This document shows positions 52,592 to 61,673 of a stretch of 64,000 bases of DNA, one piece after another; within the stretch, counting starts at the first letter, position 1; every line of letters begins with the position of its first letter. The stretch is taken from the NCBI GenBank assembly GCA_963665865.2, contig CAXXWF010000001.1, positions 2,480,001 through 2,544,000 of the forward strand, in the 5' to 3' direction. Below the pieces are notes generated by a model. It had not been told where the DNA came from and did not search any database. It saw only the letters and a list, made by a program, of their open reading frames with translations. Made by a program: the position numbers and the translations under genes. The DNA is from PHAA01 sp963665865. GTDB lineage: Bacteria; Bacillota; Syntrophomonadia; Syntrophomonadales; Syntrophomonadaceae.

Positions 52592-53255
52592 GGCTTTCCT
52601 CTCCATCTACCATGGCAAATTTATGTCCGTTAATGATGGAGGAGACGGTGGCATCATCATCAAGGATATCCTGACGAATTACCAGGTAAAGATGTACTAC
52701 CACAAAAGCTATGAACACCCAGGTAGTCAAATGGTGCCAGCTCCGCAAAGCATAAGAGCCTCCACCAAATAGGGGAATCATCCAACCTGCGATCCTTTGT
52801 TGGAAACCACCGGGAAATATCTCCCCTTGCATGGCAAGTCCACTTAGTATCATAAACAGTGAACCAATCCACATTACAAAGAAATAGGCTAATTGGGCCA
52901 CTACATTGTGACCCAAATGGAGGCTATGCTCTTTGGTAAGAAACAGGTAATACTTCACCGAATCGATCCCGTCGCTTACAAAGCCTTTTCTCCAGGGTTT
53001 AAACTTGGCATGTTCGTTCCCGGCAAAAGCCCAGTAAAGACGATAGATAAAATTGGCAATAAACAACCAAGCGGCCATACTGTGCCAAAGCCGGACTTTG
53101 CCCAGAACAAAGACGCTATAGGCCTCCCCGGAGTGAGTAAATATAGGATTACCAATAAAGAGCCCGGTCACCACTAGAACTGTAATCAAAACTACATTTA
53201 CCCAGTGATATATCCTTATCGGAGACTCCCAAACATAAACAGACTTTTTAAGCAT
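52578..53255 (-). CDS. hyaC: Ni/Fe-hydrogenase b-type cytochrome subunit
   Basis: The 225-residue product has four membrane helices and histidines placed for two b hemes: RIYHWVNVVLITVLVVTGLFIG in outline, LWHSMAAWLFIANFIYRLYW, LGHNVVAQLAYFFVMWIG and SWHHLTTWVFIAFVVVHLY. It anchors the hydrogenase and passes electrons to the quinone pool. It lies 14 bases after the large subunit gene. Confidence 0.94.
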   Translation of the reverse strand: MLKKSVYVWESPIRIYHWVNVVLITVLVVTGLFIGNPIFTHSGEAYSVFVLGKVRLWHSMAAWLFIANFIYRLYWAFAGNEHAKFKPWRKGFVSDGIDSVKYYLFLTKEHSLHLGHNVVAQLAYFFVMWIGSLFMILSGLAMQGEIFPGGFQQRIAGWMIPLFGGGSYALRSWHHLTTWVFIAFVVVHLYLVIRQDILDDDATVSSIINGHKFAMVDGEESHEKH

Positions 53256-53269
53256 TTATATAACCCCCT

Positions 53270-54988
53270 TTAATAGAAGAAGTTGTTGTCGTTCAAGGGT
53301 TCCCCAGTATTAACATCAATTATATGGGCCGCACAGGCAATACACGGATCAAAGGAATGAATGATCCTCTGAATTTCCAGTGGTTTATTGGGATCAGCCA
53401 TAGGGGTGCCAATTAAGGCTGCCTCGTACGGACCTTTTTGGCCTTGACTATCTTCAGGGGCAGCATTCCAGGTTGTCGGCACCACCGCCTGGTATAGACT
53501 CACTTTGCCGTTATCAATCTTCACATAGTGAGCCAATGATCCCCGGGGAGCCTCGGTAAATCCTACTCCCTTGCATGACTTGGGCCAGGTGGAAGGATCC
53601 CATTTACTCTGTTCGAAAACCTTGCTGTCTCCGGCTTTGATGTTGGCCACTAAGGCATCAAAAGTTGTCTTGAGATAGTCAACCATGATTTTGGTTTCCA
53701 AGCCCCTGGCCACGGTTCTGCCTATCGCTGAAAACAGGGCCTCTTTGCCAACGCCCAGCTTCTGCAGGGCTCCATCAACACTGGCTTTGATCAGATCATT
53801 GCCTCGGGCATACCCAACCAGCATTCGGGCCAACGGCCCGACCTCCATGTCCTTGCCATTCCATTGCGGGGTTTTAATCCAACTGTATTTACCGGCCGTA
53901 TCCAATTGTTGATAAGGGGGTTTCGGCCCGGTGTATTTGACCATGGTCTCGCCGTCCCAGGGATGGCGTCCGCCTTTGTCGCCGGTATAATCGTACCAGG
54001 AGTGATCAATAACCTCTTTAATTTGGGCGGGATCACGGGGATCCACATCCATTACCTGGCTGAGGTTGCGGTTTAAAATCACCCCACCAGGGAAAACCGC
54101 ATCTTTAGTATTTCTGGTCGCGTCATCAGCCAGACTGCCATAGGACATGTAATTACTTACTCCCCCGCCAAAAGTCCAATCTTTGTAGAACGAGCCAATG
54201 GCAAACAGGTCCGGGATATATACCTGGTTAACAAAATCAATGGCTTTATTTATCTCCCGAGCCACCAGGTCTAATCTTTCCATGTTGATAGTATTATCAT
54301 TGTCTATATTTATGGCACAGGCCATGCCGCCTACCAGATAATTGGGATGGGGATTTTTGCCGCCGAATATGGTATGTATGCGGACAATATCCTTTTGCCA
54401 TTCCAGTGCTTCTAGGTAATGAGCTACCGCCATCAGATTGGCTTCCGGCGGCAATTTATAGGCTGGATGCCCCCAGTAACCATTGGCGAATATACCCAAC
54501 TGCCCGCTGCCGACGAAGCCTTTAAGCGTATTCTGGATATCAGTAAAATAGCCGACTGAGGACTTCGGGTAATTAGAAATAGATTGGGCTAAGGTTGAAG
54601 TGGCTTTCGGATCAGCCTTCAATGCCGATACCACATCCACCCAATCCAGGGCATGCAAATGATAGAAGTGAATGACATGATCCTGTACGAACTGGGTCGC
54701 AGTCATAATCTTGCGAATCAGGTCAGCATTTTTCGGTATGGTAATACCCAGGGCATCCTCCACCGCTTGCACAGCCGCAATAGCATGAATATGGGTACAA
54801 ACCCCGCAGATACGTTGGACGAAAGCCCAAGCATCTCGAGGATCTCGCCCTTCCATAATTTTCTCCAGTCCTCGGAAAGTGGTTCCGGAACTAAAAGCAT
54901 TAACGATTTTGCCATTATCAAAATCAGCCTCTATACGTAAGTGACCTTCTATTCTGGTAATCGGATCAACTACTATTCTTTGTGCCAT
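53270..54988 (-). CDS. hyaB: [NiFe] hydrogenase large subunit
   Basis: The 572-residue product carries the active-site ligands C61 and C64 in RICGVCTHIH and C549 and C552 in DPCIACAAH. The 17 residues after H555 form the tail that the maturation protease removes, so the subunit should be processed conventionally. Other family features include RIEGHLRIE and GTTFRGLE. It is a group 1, membrane-bound respiratory uptake type, judged by the company of HyaA and HyaC. The gap to the small subunit gene is 3 bases. Confidence 0.97.
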   Translation of the reverse strand: MAQRIVVDPITRIEGHLRIEADFDNGKIVNAFSSGTTFRGLEKIMEGRDPRDAWAFVQRICGVCTHIHAIAAVQAVEDALGITIPKNADLIRKIMTATQFVQDHVIHFYHLHALDWVDVVSALKADPKATSTLAQSISNYPKSSVGYFTDIQNTLKGFVGSGQLGIFANGYWGHPAYKLPPEANLMAVAHYLEALEWQKDIVRIHTIFGGKNPHPNYLVGGMACAINIDNDNTINMERLDLVAREINKAIDFVNQVYIPDLFAIGSFYKDWTFGGGVSNYMSYGSLADDATRNTKDAVFPGGVILNRNLSQVMDVDPRDPAQIKEVIDHSWYDYTGDKGGRHPWDGETMVKYTGPKPPYQQLDTAGKYSWIKTPQWNGKDMEVGPLARMLVGYARGNDLIKASVDGALQKLGVGKEALFSAIGRTVARGLETKIMVDYLKTTFDALVANIKAGDSKVFEQSKWDPSTWPKSCKGVGFTEAPRGSLAHYVKIDNGKVSLYQAVVPTTWNAAPEDSQGQKGPYEAALIGTPMADPNKPLEIQRIIHSFDPCIACAAHIIDVNTGEPLNDNNFFY

Positions 54989-54991
54989 GGC

Positions 54992-56083
54992 TTATTTCCC
55001 CGCCTCCTCATCTTTTCTCGGTTGTTTGTCCATCCTCTTTATTATGCCCGTGGCCGCCCCATGGGCTGCTACCCCGGCTACAGTCACTCCGGTAATCCAC
55101 TTACCAAACTTATCAGGTTCAAAGGGCATGGCTGTGTAAGGAACATGAGCCAGATGATCATACATGGGGAAATTGTCATAGAATCCTGGCTCCGAACAAC
55201 CTATACAGGGATGGCCGGATTTAATAGGATAGCTGACCCCGTTATTCCATTGGGTAATAGCACAGGCATTATAAGTCGTCGGACCCTTACACCCTACCTT
55301 GTACAAACACCAGCCTTGTTTGGCTCCATCATCATCGAAGTTTTCCACAAACAGACCGGCATCAAAGAAAGCCCGGCGATTGCAGTTATCATGAATGCGA
55401 TGATTATAGAAAGCCTTGGGCCGCCCCAGGTTGGTTAATTCGGGAATCCGGTCAAAGGTTAGATAATGAGCTATAACCCCGGCAATAACCTCAGCTATGG
55501 GCGGACAACCCGGTACATCAATAACCGGCACATTGGCAACAATGTGTTTCACAGGTACTGCTCCGGTGGGATTGGGGTAAGCCCCTTGCACGCAGGTGTT
55601 GGTTGCACAGGAACCATAGGCAATAACTGCTACTGAATCTTTGGCTGCTTCTAACAAAATATCTTTGGCCGACCGACCGCCCACGGTGCAATAGATGCCA
55701 TCATCGTTTAAGGGTATGCTTCCTTCTACCATAACCAAATAATGTCCTTTGAAATCCTGCATGGTTTTCATTTTGGCTTCCTCAGCCTGGGCTCCGGAAG
55801 CAGCTTGCAAAGTTTCCATGTAATCCAGGGAAATCATATTGAAAAGCAATTCTGATAATAGAGGATGGGCGGTCCTAATAAAGGATTCCGCACAGCAGGT
55901 ACATTCCTGCAGCTGTAAATATATCACTGGTAAACGGGGTTTAGTTTCTAAGGCATTAGCAATCCTGGAGATATACGAGGTCTCCAATCCCAGGACTGCG
56001 GTCAGAATTCCACACATCCTGAGAAAATCACGCCGCGAATACCCTTTTCGCTGCATTTCCTGATAAAAAGTCTCCTTCACCAC
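54992..56083 (-). CDS. hyaA: [NiFe] hydrogenase small subunit with six-Cys proximal cluster signature
   Basis: The 363-residue precursor has a Tat signal (SRRDFLRM, then a hydrophobic stretch), so the enzyme faces outside the membrane. Proximal-cluster cysteines are C61, C64, C159 and C193 plus C63 and C164 (ECTCC and SCATNTC). These extra two are glycine in standard hydrogenases and ligate the [4Fe-3S] cluster of O2-tolerant ones. Distal and medial ligands lie in RIHDNCNRR, GWCLYKVGCKGPTTYNAC and HPCIGCSEPGF. A C-terminal helix (about 325-345) anchors it. The start is GTG with AGGAGG before it. It is the first gene of the operon. Confidence 0.96.
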   Translation of the reverse strand: MVKETFYQEMQRKGYSRRDFLRMCGILTAVLGLETSYISRIANALETKPRLPVIYLQLQECTCCAESFIRTAHPLLSELLFNMISLDYMETLQAASGAQAEEAKMKTMQDFKGHYLVMVEGSIPLNDDGIYCTVGGRSAKDILLEAAKDSVAVIAYGSCATNTCVQGAYPNPTGAVPVKHIVANVPVIDVPGCPPIAEVIAGVIAHYLTFDRIPELTNLGRPKAFYNHRIHDNCNRRAFFDAGLFVENFDDDGAKQGWCLYKVGCKGPTTYNACAITQWNNGVSYPIKSGHPCIGCSEPGFYDNFPMYDHLAHVPYTAMPFEPDKFGKWITGVTVAGVAAHGAATGIIKRMDKQPRKDEEAGK

Positions 56084-56238
56084 ATTAACCTCCTTTTATG
56101 GACTTTAAAATATTGTTTCCCTCTTAAAGTTAAATATGTATGCGTTAATGATGAAAAGGAAGTCTTTTGCATAGTTATCATTTTTCATGGAAATTCTAAT
56201 AATTGTTTACCTTGATAAAATTTGAAAGGAGCCTGCAA

Positions 56239-56727
56239 ATGCCAGAACAACCTAAAAAGCATTTTAATATTCTTCTTTTCAGCGGGGATTATGATAAGTG
56301 TTTAGCAGCATTAATTCTAGCCAATGGAGCTATGGATATGGGTATGACAGTAACTGTGTTCTGTGCCTTCTGGGGATTATTTGTGATTAGAGATAAGGAC
56401 AAACTTTCTTTGGAAGATAAAAACATGTATGAAAAAATGTTTACATCAATCACACCCGATGATGCCGAAAAACTCCCACTTTCCAAAATGAATCTGGCGG
56501 GAGTTGGTAAAAGTATGCTTTTAACCATGATGGATGAAAACCAGACTCCCCATCTGCACGACTTTTTGGAGGGAGCGCGCAAAAAGGGAGTACGTTTCTG
56601 TGCCTGTAAATTATCTCTGGAAATAATGGGCTTAAAAGCGGAAGAATTATTGGAGGGTATTGAGGTCATTGATGTTCACGCTTATCTGCAGGATGCAGTG
56701 GATGCCAGTATACAGTTGTTCATTTAA
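56239..56727 (+). CDS. DsrE/DsrF/DrsH-like family protein
   Basis: The 162-residue product begins with FNILLFSGDYDKCLAALILANGA, the nucleotide-fold start of the DsrE family, and has a conserved-type Cys pair in RFCACKLSLEIMG near residue 115. Relatives relay sulfane sulfur (TusBCD, DsrEFH) or act in peroxide metabolism. The ATG at 56239 follows AAAGGAG; the frame from 56203 starts before that site. It is divergent from the hydrogenase operon and is followed 87 bases later by a cysteine-desulfurase-like gene. Confidence 0.85.
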   Translation: MPEQPKKHFNILLFSGDYDKCLAALILANGAMDMGMTVTVFCAFWGLFVIRDKDKLSLEDKNMYEKMFTSITPDDAEKLPLSKMNLAGVGKSMLLTMMDENQTPHLHDFLEGARKKGVRFCACKLSLEIMGLKAEELLEGIEVIDVHAYLQDAVDASIQLFI

Positions 56728-56814
56728 ACAAGCCGGCTGATTTTGATACTGAGAGTAACCTTAGCCACTTAGTGTACATAGTATAAATAAAACTATGTAG
56801 GAAAAGAGTGCGCT

Positions 56815-58224
56815 ATGTTTAAACCTAAATCGGCAGCGGCCAAATTGCGCCGGGATGTTAAAGGAATTGGCCAAAAGGTCCCCGTACTTGGAAAAGGGAA
56901 AAGAACGTACACTTATTTTGATAATGCCGCCAGCACCCCTCCTCTGGTTCCAGTACTGCAGGAAATGGAAGATTACCTGGACTGGTATTCAGGCGTCCAC
57001 CGAGGTACAGGTTACAAATCTCTGTTAAGTTCACAGCTATATGATGATTGTCATGAGATTATCGGTAAATTTGTAGAAGCGGATCTTGCCAAGGATGTCG
57101 TTATTCTAGTCAAAAACACTACCGAGGCGATAAACAAACTATCCTATCGTTTGCAACTATGCCCGCAGGATATAGTTTTGATAACAGGCATGGAGCACCA
57201 CTCCAACGAACTGCCCTGGCGGGCCCGGGCCCAGGTTAGACATATTCCGGCAGACACGCAGGGCCGGCTTGATCTTAATAACCTGGAAAGCCTTTTCAAA
57301 AGGTATCATCCCCGCATAAAATTACTGGCTGTTTGTGGTGCCTCCAACGTTACCGGTCATATTAACGATGTGCATCAGCTCGCCCAAATTGCCCATTCAT
57401 ATAATTGTCAGATGCTTGTTGATGGAGCCCAATTAATACCCCATCAACGCTTTAACATGCAAGCTAATTCCAATGCTGATCACATTGATTTCCTGGCTTT
57501 TTCAGGACATAAAATTTATTCTCCCTTTGGGGCCGGGGTGTTAATAGGCCCCCGCGAAACATTTATGAAGGGCTCCCCCGAATATCAGGGCGGTGGAACC
57601 GTTAAGTTAGTGATGGGTAACCAGATAATGTGGGCGGATCTGCCCGATAAGGAAGAAGCAGGTTCACCTAATGTCGTAGGAGCATTTGCTCTGGCACGAA
57701 CCCTAAAATATTTAGACAACCTGGGCATGGATGAGCTGGCCCAATATGAATCGGCACTAACTGATTATGCCTTGCAAAGACTTAAATCCCTCAAAGAGGT
57801 GAAAGTATATGGCCAACAGCCCCGGGTAGGAGTTATCAGTTTTAACCTGGCTGACCTGCCCCATGCCCTGGTTGGTGCCATCCTGTGTTTTGAAGCAGGG
57901 ATAGGTTTGCGGACCGGATGTTTCTGTGCCCAGAATTATGTGCGCCATCTCCTGGACATAAAAGCTGATCCCAAACAGGGGGACTTATATGAGCAGAACC
58001 GTTTTGACCAAATCCCCGGTATGGTACGGATAAGCTTGGCTCCATATAATACGCGGGAAGAGGTCGACCATCTCATTAAATGGCTTACCTATATTTTAGA
58101 AAACCGGTCTCAATTTAAAAAGCGCTACAAATTCTCTCCGCCCCACGGTGGTTTTATTCCTTCCGACCTGTTAAACCAGCCAGGTCTATGGGGAGATTAT
58201 AGGCTGGGAGCGCCCCATAGCTAA
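56815..58224 (+). CDS. Class V aminotransferase, cysteine desulfurase-like
   Basis: The 469-residue product has TYFDNAASTPP near residue 30, TTEAINKLSYRL, MEHHSNELPWR, the PLP motif DFLAFSGHKIYSPFGAGVLIG with the Schiff-base Lys, and GLRTGCFCAQNYVRHLL near 365 where desulfurases carry their catalytic Cys region. It is longer than SufS by about 50 residues at the C-terminus (LTYILENRSQFKKRYKFSPPHGGF in part). It could be a sulfur donor or another class V enzyme such as a C-S lyase. A DsrE-like protein precedes it. Confidence 0.85.
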   Translation: MFKPKSAAAKLRRDVKGIGQKVPVLGKGKRTYTYFDNAASTPPLVPVLQEMEDYLDWYSGVHRGTGYKSLLSSQLYDDCHEIIGKFVEADLAKDVVILVKNTTEAINKLSYRLQLCPQDIVLITGMEHHSNELPWRARAQVRHIPADTQGRLDLNNLESLFKRYHPRIKLLAVCGASNVTGHINDVHQLAQIAHSYNCQMLVDGAQLIPHQRFNMQANSNADHIDFLAFSGHKIYSPFGAGVLIGPRETFMKGSPEYQGGGTVKLVMGNQIMWADLPDKEEAGSPNVVGAFALARTLKYLDNLGMDELAQYESALTDYALQRLKSLKEVKVYGQQPRVGVISFNLADLPHALVGAILCFEAGIGLRTGCFCAQNYVRHLLDIKADPKQGDLYEQNRFDQIPGMVRISLAPYNTREEVDHLIKWLTYILENRSQFKKRYKFSPPHGGFIPSDLLNQPGLWGDYRLGAPHS

Positions 58225-58586
58225 AAGTGCAGTGTCAGAGGGAAGGTGCTCTATACACTCATTTTTCACCTTGCTCTTCTTGGCATAAAAAACACCCCAA
58301 CTCACTTCATAATTAAGCCCAATACTTTTACACTCCAACAACAGAATAGCAGCAGGTATACTAAGGTATAATAGCTAATTTATAGAAATAGTTGTGGTTT
58401 TTAAATTTCTAAAATTAGGAATATAAAGCTATAATAACCATTCGATATTGCCGATATATTATGTATGTTAAAAATATTGATTTGACAATCAGGTATTTTG
58501 ATCGGTTAAAGAGCCTGACTTATTATCTAGTTAAGTGATTTTTTGAATCATAATACTGTTTTATTTGTGTATAAGGAGTGTATTTA
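58225..58586. other. Upstream region of the acyl-CoA synthetase gene
   Basis: No gene is seen. TTGACA at 58482-58487 with TTAAAG about 18 bases later could be a promoter on the plus strand. AATCAGG and, 25 bases on, CCTGA form a loose dyad that might be an operator. The earlier part is AT-rich and featureless. Confidence 0.35.
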
Positions 58587-60359
58587 ATGATTGAATCGGG
58601 CAAAGAGCGCTATTTGGAGACGATTCTAAGCTTAAAACAGGTGCAAAAAATGTCCCTGGGGTCCGAAATTGAAAAACAAGCTGATCAACAGCCCGAACAT
58701 CCAGCCATAATCGATGAAAAGCGGACCATTACGTATAAGCAGCTCAATCTACGGGCAAACCGTTACGCTAACTTCTTCTCCGAACAAGGATTTAGGAAAG
58801 GCGATGTGGTAGCGCTAATGATGGAAAATCGACCTGAATATCTAATAGCCATCATTGGTTTGAGTAAGCTGGGGGTAATCACATCGCTTATTAATATTGG
58901 GGTACGCGGTGAGGTTTTAGCTGACGCTATAAATATGTGCGATGCTCATGCTGTTATTGTTGGGCATGAACTATTAGATATCTTCGGTACTATATCTGAT
59001 CGAATTCGTCTCCACTCCCCAGCCCGCCTCTTTATCGAAACGGAGGACGTGAATCTCGAGCTGCCGGATGGCAGTGAAAATCTTAATGCACTCCTTCAAA
59101 ATGCATTGGACTCCAATCCGGAAACTACAGGTCAAATAACTACCGAGGATATTCTGGTTTATCTATATACCGCTGGAAATACCGGCTGGCGCAAAGCTAC
59201 TGCAGTTACCCAGAGAAGATTTCTAAAAATGGGAAATCAATATGTAATGGTAGCCCATTTTGACCAAAATACAATGCAATATATGTGTCTGCCTCTATTT
59301 TACAATAGTGCTTTTAATGTTTGTTTTTCCAGCATGATCATATCGGGCAGCACCATGGTTTTAAAACGGGATTTTTCGGTACACATCTTCTGGGATGACA
59401 TTCGCAAATATAACGCTAATTATTTTATATCGGTAGGCGAAATGGCCCGTTATATTTTCAATCAGCCCGAAAGACCCGACGATGCTGAAAATCCGTTGAA
59501 TATTATGATCTGCAATGGGATGTGGGGAAAATTAATCGAACCTTTCTGTCAGCGCTTTGGACTTAAACATATTTTCGAACACTACGGAAGCACTGAAGGT
59601 GTCGGAACCTACATTAATCATGAAGAAGTCCTCAATATGTGTGGAAACTTGACCCTCGCAGGTCTCCGCCAAGGTGAAGTAGTCAAGTGTGATCATGATA
59701 CCAATGAAATTCTGTACGATGAAAATGGACGAGCGATAAAATGCGCTCCCGGTGAAGACGGTGTACTAATCGGTGAGATAAATGAGCTTAATGTCTTTAT
59801 GGGCTATCTTAACGAGCCCGAGGCCTCTGCCGCACGACTCTTGAAAAATGTCTTCCGGGAAGGAGATCAGTATTTTGACAGCGGAGATCTGGTGAAGTTG
59901 TATGAAGACGAATACGTCTCCTTCGTTGATCGATTGGGCGACACCTATCGCTGGAAAGGCAGAACAGTCTCATCTAACCAGGTCGCTGATGTAATAAACA
60001 AGTTTTTCGGTGCTATTGAGGACTGTACTGTATTTGGCGTAAGGGTTCCCGGTTTGGAGGGGCGCTGCGGTATGGCAGCTGTTAAGCTGATGGAAGATGA
60101 ACATCTGGACTGGAAAAAATTAATAGCGCACATTAATAATAGGATGCCGCCTCATGCTCGGCCCATATTTATTCGTATTTGCCAAGAACTAGATACAACC
60201 GTGAATCTTAAACAACTGAATAAACATCTTCAAGAGGAAGGCTTTGACCCAAGTAAAATTACCGACCCTCTTTATTTCTTAGATCCACAGCAAGATCAAT
60301 ATGTTCCCTTAACCCCGGCAATATATCAAATGCTCTTGGATGAGAAGATTCGACTCTAG
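58587..60359 (+). CDS. Acyl-CoA synthetase of the FATP/very-long-chain type
   Basis: The 590-residue product is a class I adenylate-forming enzyme that makes acyl-AMP and then acyl-CoA. It has an altered P-loop YLYTAGNTGWRKATAV (usual TSGTTG-x-PK), FEHYGSTEG, FDSGDLVKLYEDEYVSFVDR and GDTYRWKGRTVSS, the last matching the RWKGENVST block of FATP proteins. ATG at 58587 follows AAGGAG. It is followed 70 bases later by a PhaC-like gene. The natural substrate is probably a medium or long fatty acid. Confidence 0.88.
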   Translation: MIESGKERYLETILSLKQVQKMSLGSEIEKQADQQPEHPAIIDEKRTITYKQLNLRANRYANFFSEQGFRKGDVVALMMENRPEYLIAIIGLSKLGVITSLINIGVRGEVLADAINMCDAHAVIVGHELLDIFGTISDRIRLHSPARLFIETEDVNLELPDGSENLNALLQNALDSNPETTGQITTEDILVYLYTAGNTGWRKATAVTQRRFLKMGNQYVMVAHFDQNTMQYMCLPLFYNSAFNVCFSSMIISGSTMVLKRDFSVHIFWDDIRKYNANYFISVGEMARYIFNQPERPDDAENPLNIMICNGMWGKLIEPFCQRFGLKHIFEHYGSTEGVGTYINHEEVLNMCGNLTLAGLRQGEVVKCDHDTNEILYDENGRAIKCAPGEDGVLIGEINELNVFMGYLNEPEASAARLLKNVFREGDQYFDSGDLVKLYEDEYVSFVDRLGDTYRWKGRTVSSNQVADVINKFFGAIEDCTVFGVRVPGLEGRCGMAAVKLMEDEHLDWKKLIAHINNRMPPHARPIFIRICQELDTTVNLKQLNKHLQEEGFDPSKITDPLYFLDPQQDQYVPLTPAIYQMLLDEKIRL

Positions 60360-60429
60360 CAAAAGTATAGTAAAGGTTCACTATTCTTCAACTAATGATA
60401 CCCTAAGACTTTTTAGGAGGAATTATTGT

Positions 60430-61566
60430 ATGAATATACTGAAATACATGATTGGTTACAAGGAGTGTACGAGCTACCTGGAAAAGGGACTTGAATATCT
60501 GCATGAAGTAAATCCCCTATTCAAGGATTATCCAGTAGCGAAGCGCTACGTGGAAATTTTAACTGCCCTGCAGGATCCGCATGTAGAGTGGTCTACGCCC
60601 AATAACGTTATTTATGAACACCAGACCCTGCGCTTGCGCCATTTCCCCAACAAAAAGAATACCAAAGCCAAGCGACCGGTTCTAATACTTCCTCCCCAAG
60701 CTGGTCATCATTCTGTACTTGCGGACTATTCACCAGCCCAGAGTCTGGTTCGCGTTTTCCACCGCTATGGTTACGATGTGTATGTTACGGAATGGTTATC
60801 GGCTACCCAGGAATATCGCAATTTGGGAATAGACGATTATATTCGCCTTACTGATGAGGCTGTAGATGTTGTTCGTGAAAGAACAGATATATTTAAGATA
60901 CACCTAGTAGGCCAATGCCAGGGGGGTTGGCAAGCAACTTTGTACACTTCCCTGTTCCCAGACAAAATCTCCACCCTGGTATCAGCAGCAGCACCTATTG
61001 ACGTAAAAGCGGCACCCTCGCAGATTATCGAAATGGCGCAAATGCCATTGCCTGTGTTTGAATACATGGTGGCCATCGGAAATGGGCTTATGCAGGGCAA
61101 ATACATGGTAGACGGATTCAAAAGTATGCAGCCTGAGGAACATTATATTAATAAATACTTCAACTTGTGGAATATGATAAAAAATGAGGATGAAGAGGGT
61201 CTAAAGCGATTTATTCATTTTGAGAACTGGTATGAGAACACCCATAATTTACCTGGTCGTTTCTACCTTGATGCCATTAAGAACATTTTTAAAGCCAATA
61301 ATTTTACCAAACCCGGCAGCTTCAAGATAGATGGGCGTGCTGTCGACTTCCGTCATATTACCTGCCCTGTTATCCTAATGGCTGGTAAGAAAGATCACAT
61401 AACTCCCCCACCGCAACAATTTGCGCTTAAGAACCTGGTCGGAACTCCGCCCAATGACATAATAGAAATTCTAACCGAGGGGGGTCATATTGGAACCCTG
61501 ATGGGCACTGAGTCCCTGCGGGAAGACTGGACCAGAGTGAATGAAGTACTCAAGCTGGCTAATTAG
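60430..61566 (+). CDS. PhaC-like alpha/beta hydrolase with cysteine nucleophile
   Basis: The 378-residue product has the lipase-like box HLVGQCQGGWQAT near residue 163, with Cys in place of Ser, as in polyhydroxyalkanoate synthases. The other triad members are likely Asp in AGKKDHITPP and His in TEGGHIGTLMG. The N-terminal 60 residues are helical. It may polymerise or transfer hydroxyacyl-CoA, or be a hydrolase of a PhaC-related group; it lacks an obvious PhaE or PhaR partner gene here. ATG at 60430 follows AGGAGG. It forms a unit with the acyl-CoA synthetase. Confidence 0.75.
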   Translation: MNILKYMIGYKECTSYLEKGLEYLHEVNPLFKDYPVAKRYVEILTALQDPHVEWSTPNNVIYEHQTLRLRHFPNKKNTKAKRPVLILPPQAGHHSVLADYSPAQSLVRVFHRYGYDVYVTEWLSATQEYRNLGIDDYIRLTDEAVDVVRERTDIFKIHLVGQCQGGWQATLYTSLFPDKISTLVSAAAPIDVKAAPSQIIEMAQMPLPVFEYMVAIGNGLMQGKYMVDGFKSMQPEEHYINKYFNLWNMIKNEDEEGLKRFIHFENWYENTHNLPGRFYLDAIKNIFKANNFTKPGSFKIDGRAVDFRHITCPVILMAGKKDHITPPPQQFALKNLVGTPPNDIIEILTEGGHIGTLMGTESLREDWTRVNEVLKLAN

Positions 61567-61673
61567 AATACTTAGCGGGTCAGGGAGTCAAGGGGCGGAG
61601 TTATTGTCACACTTTCGGCCTGTTTTTCTTGACAGACAAAATTTGCACCTCACATGTAGGGCATCAATATTTA

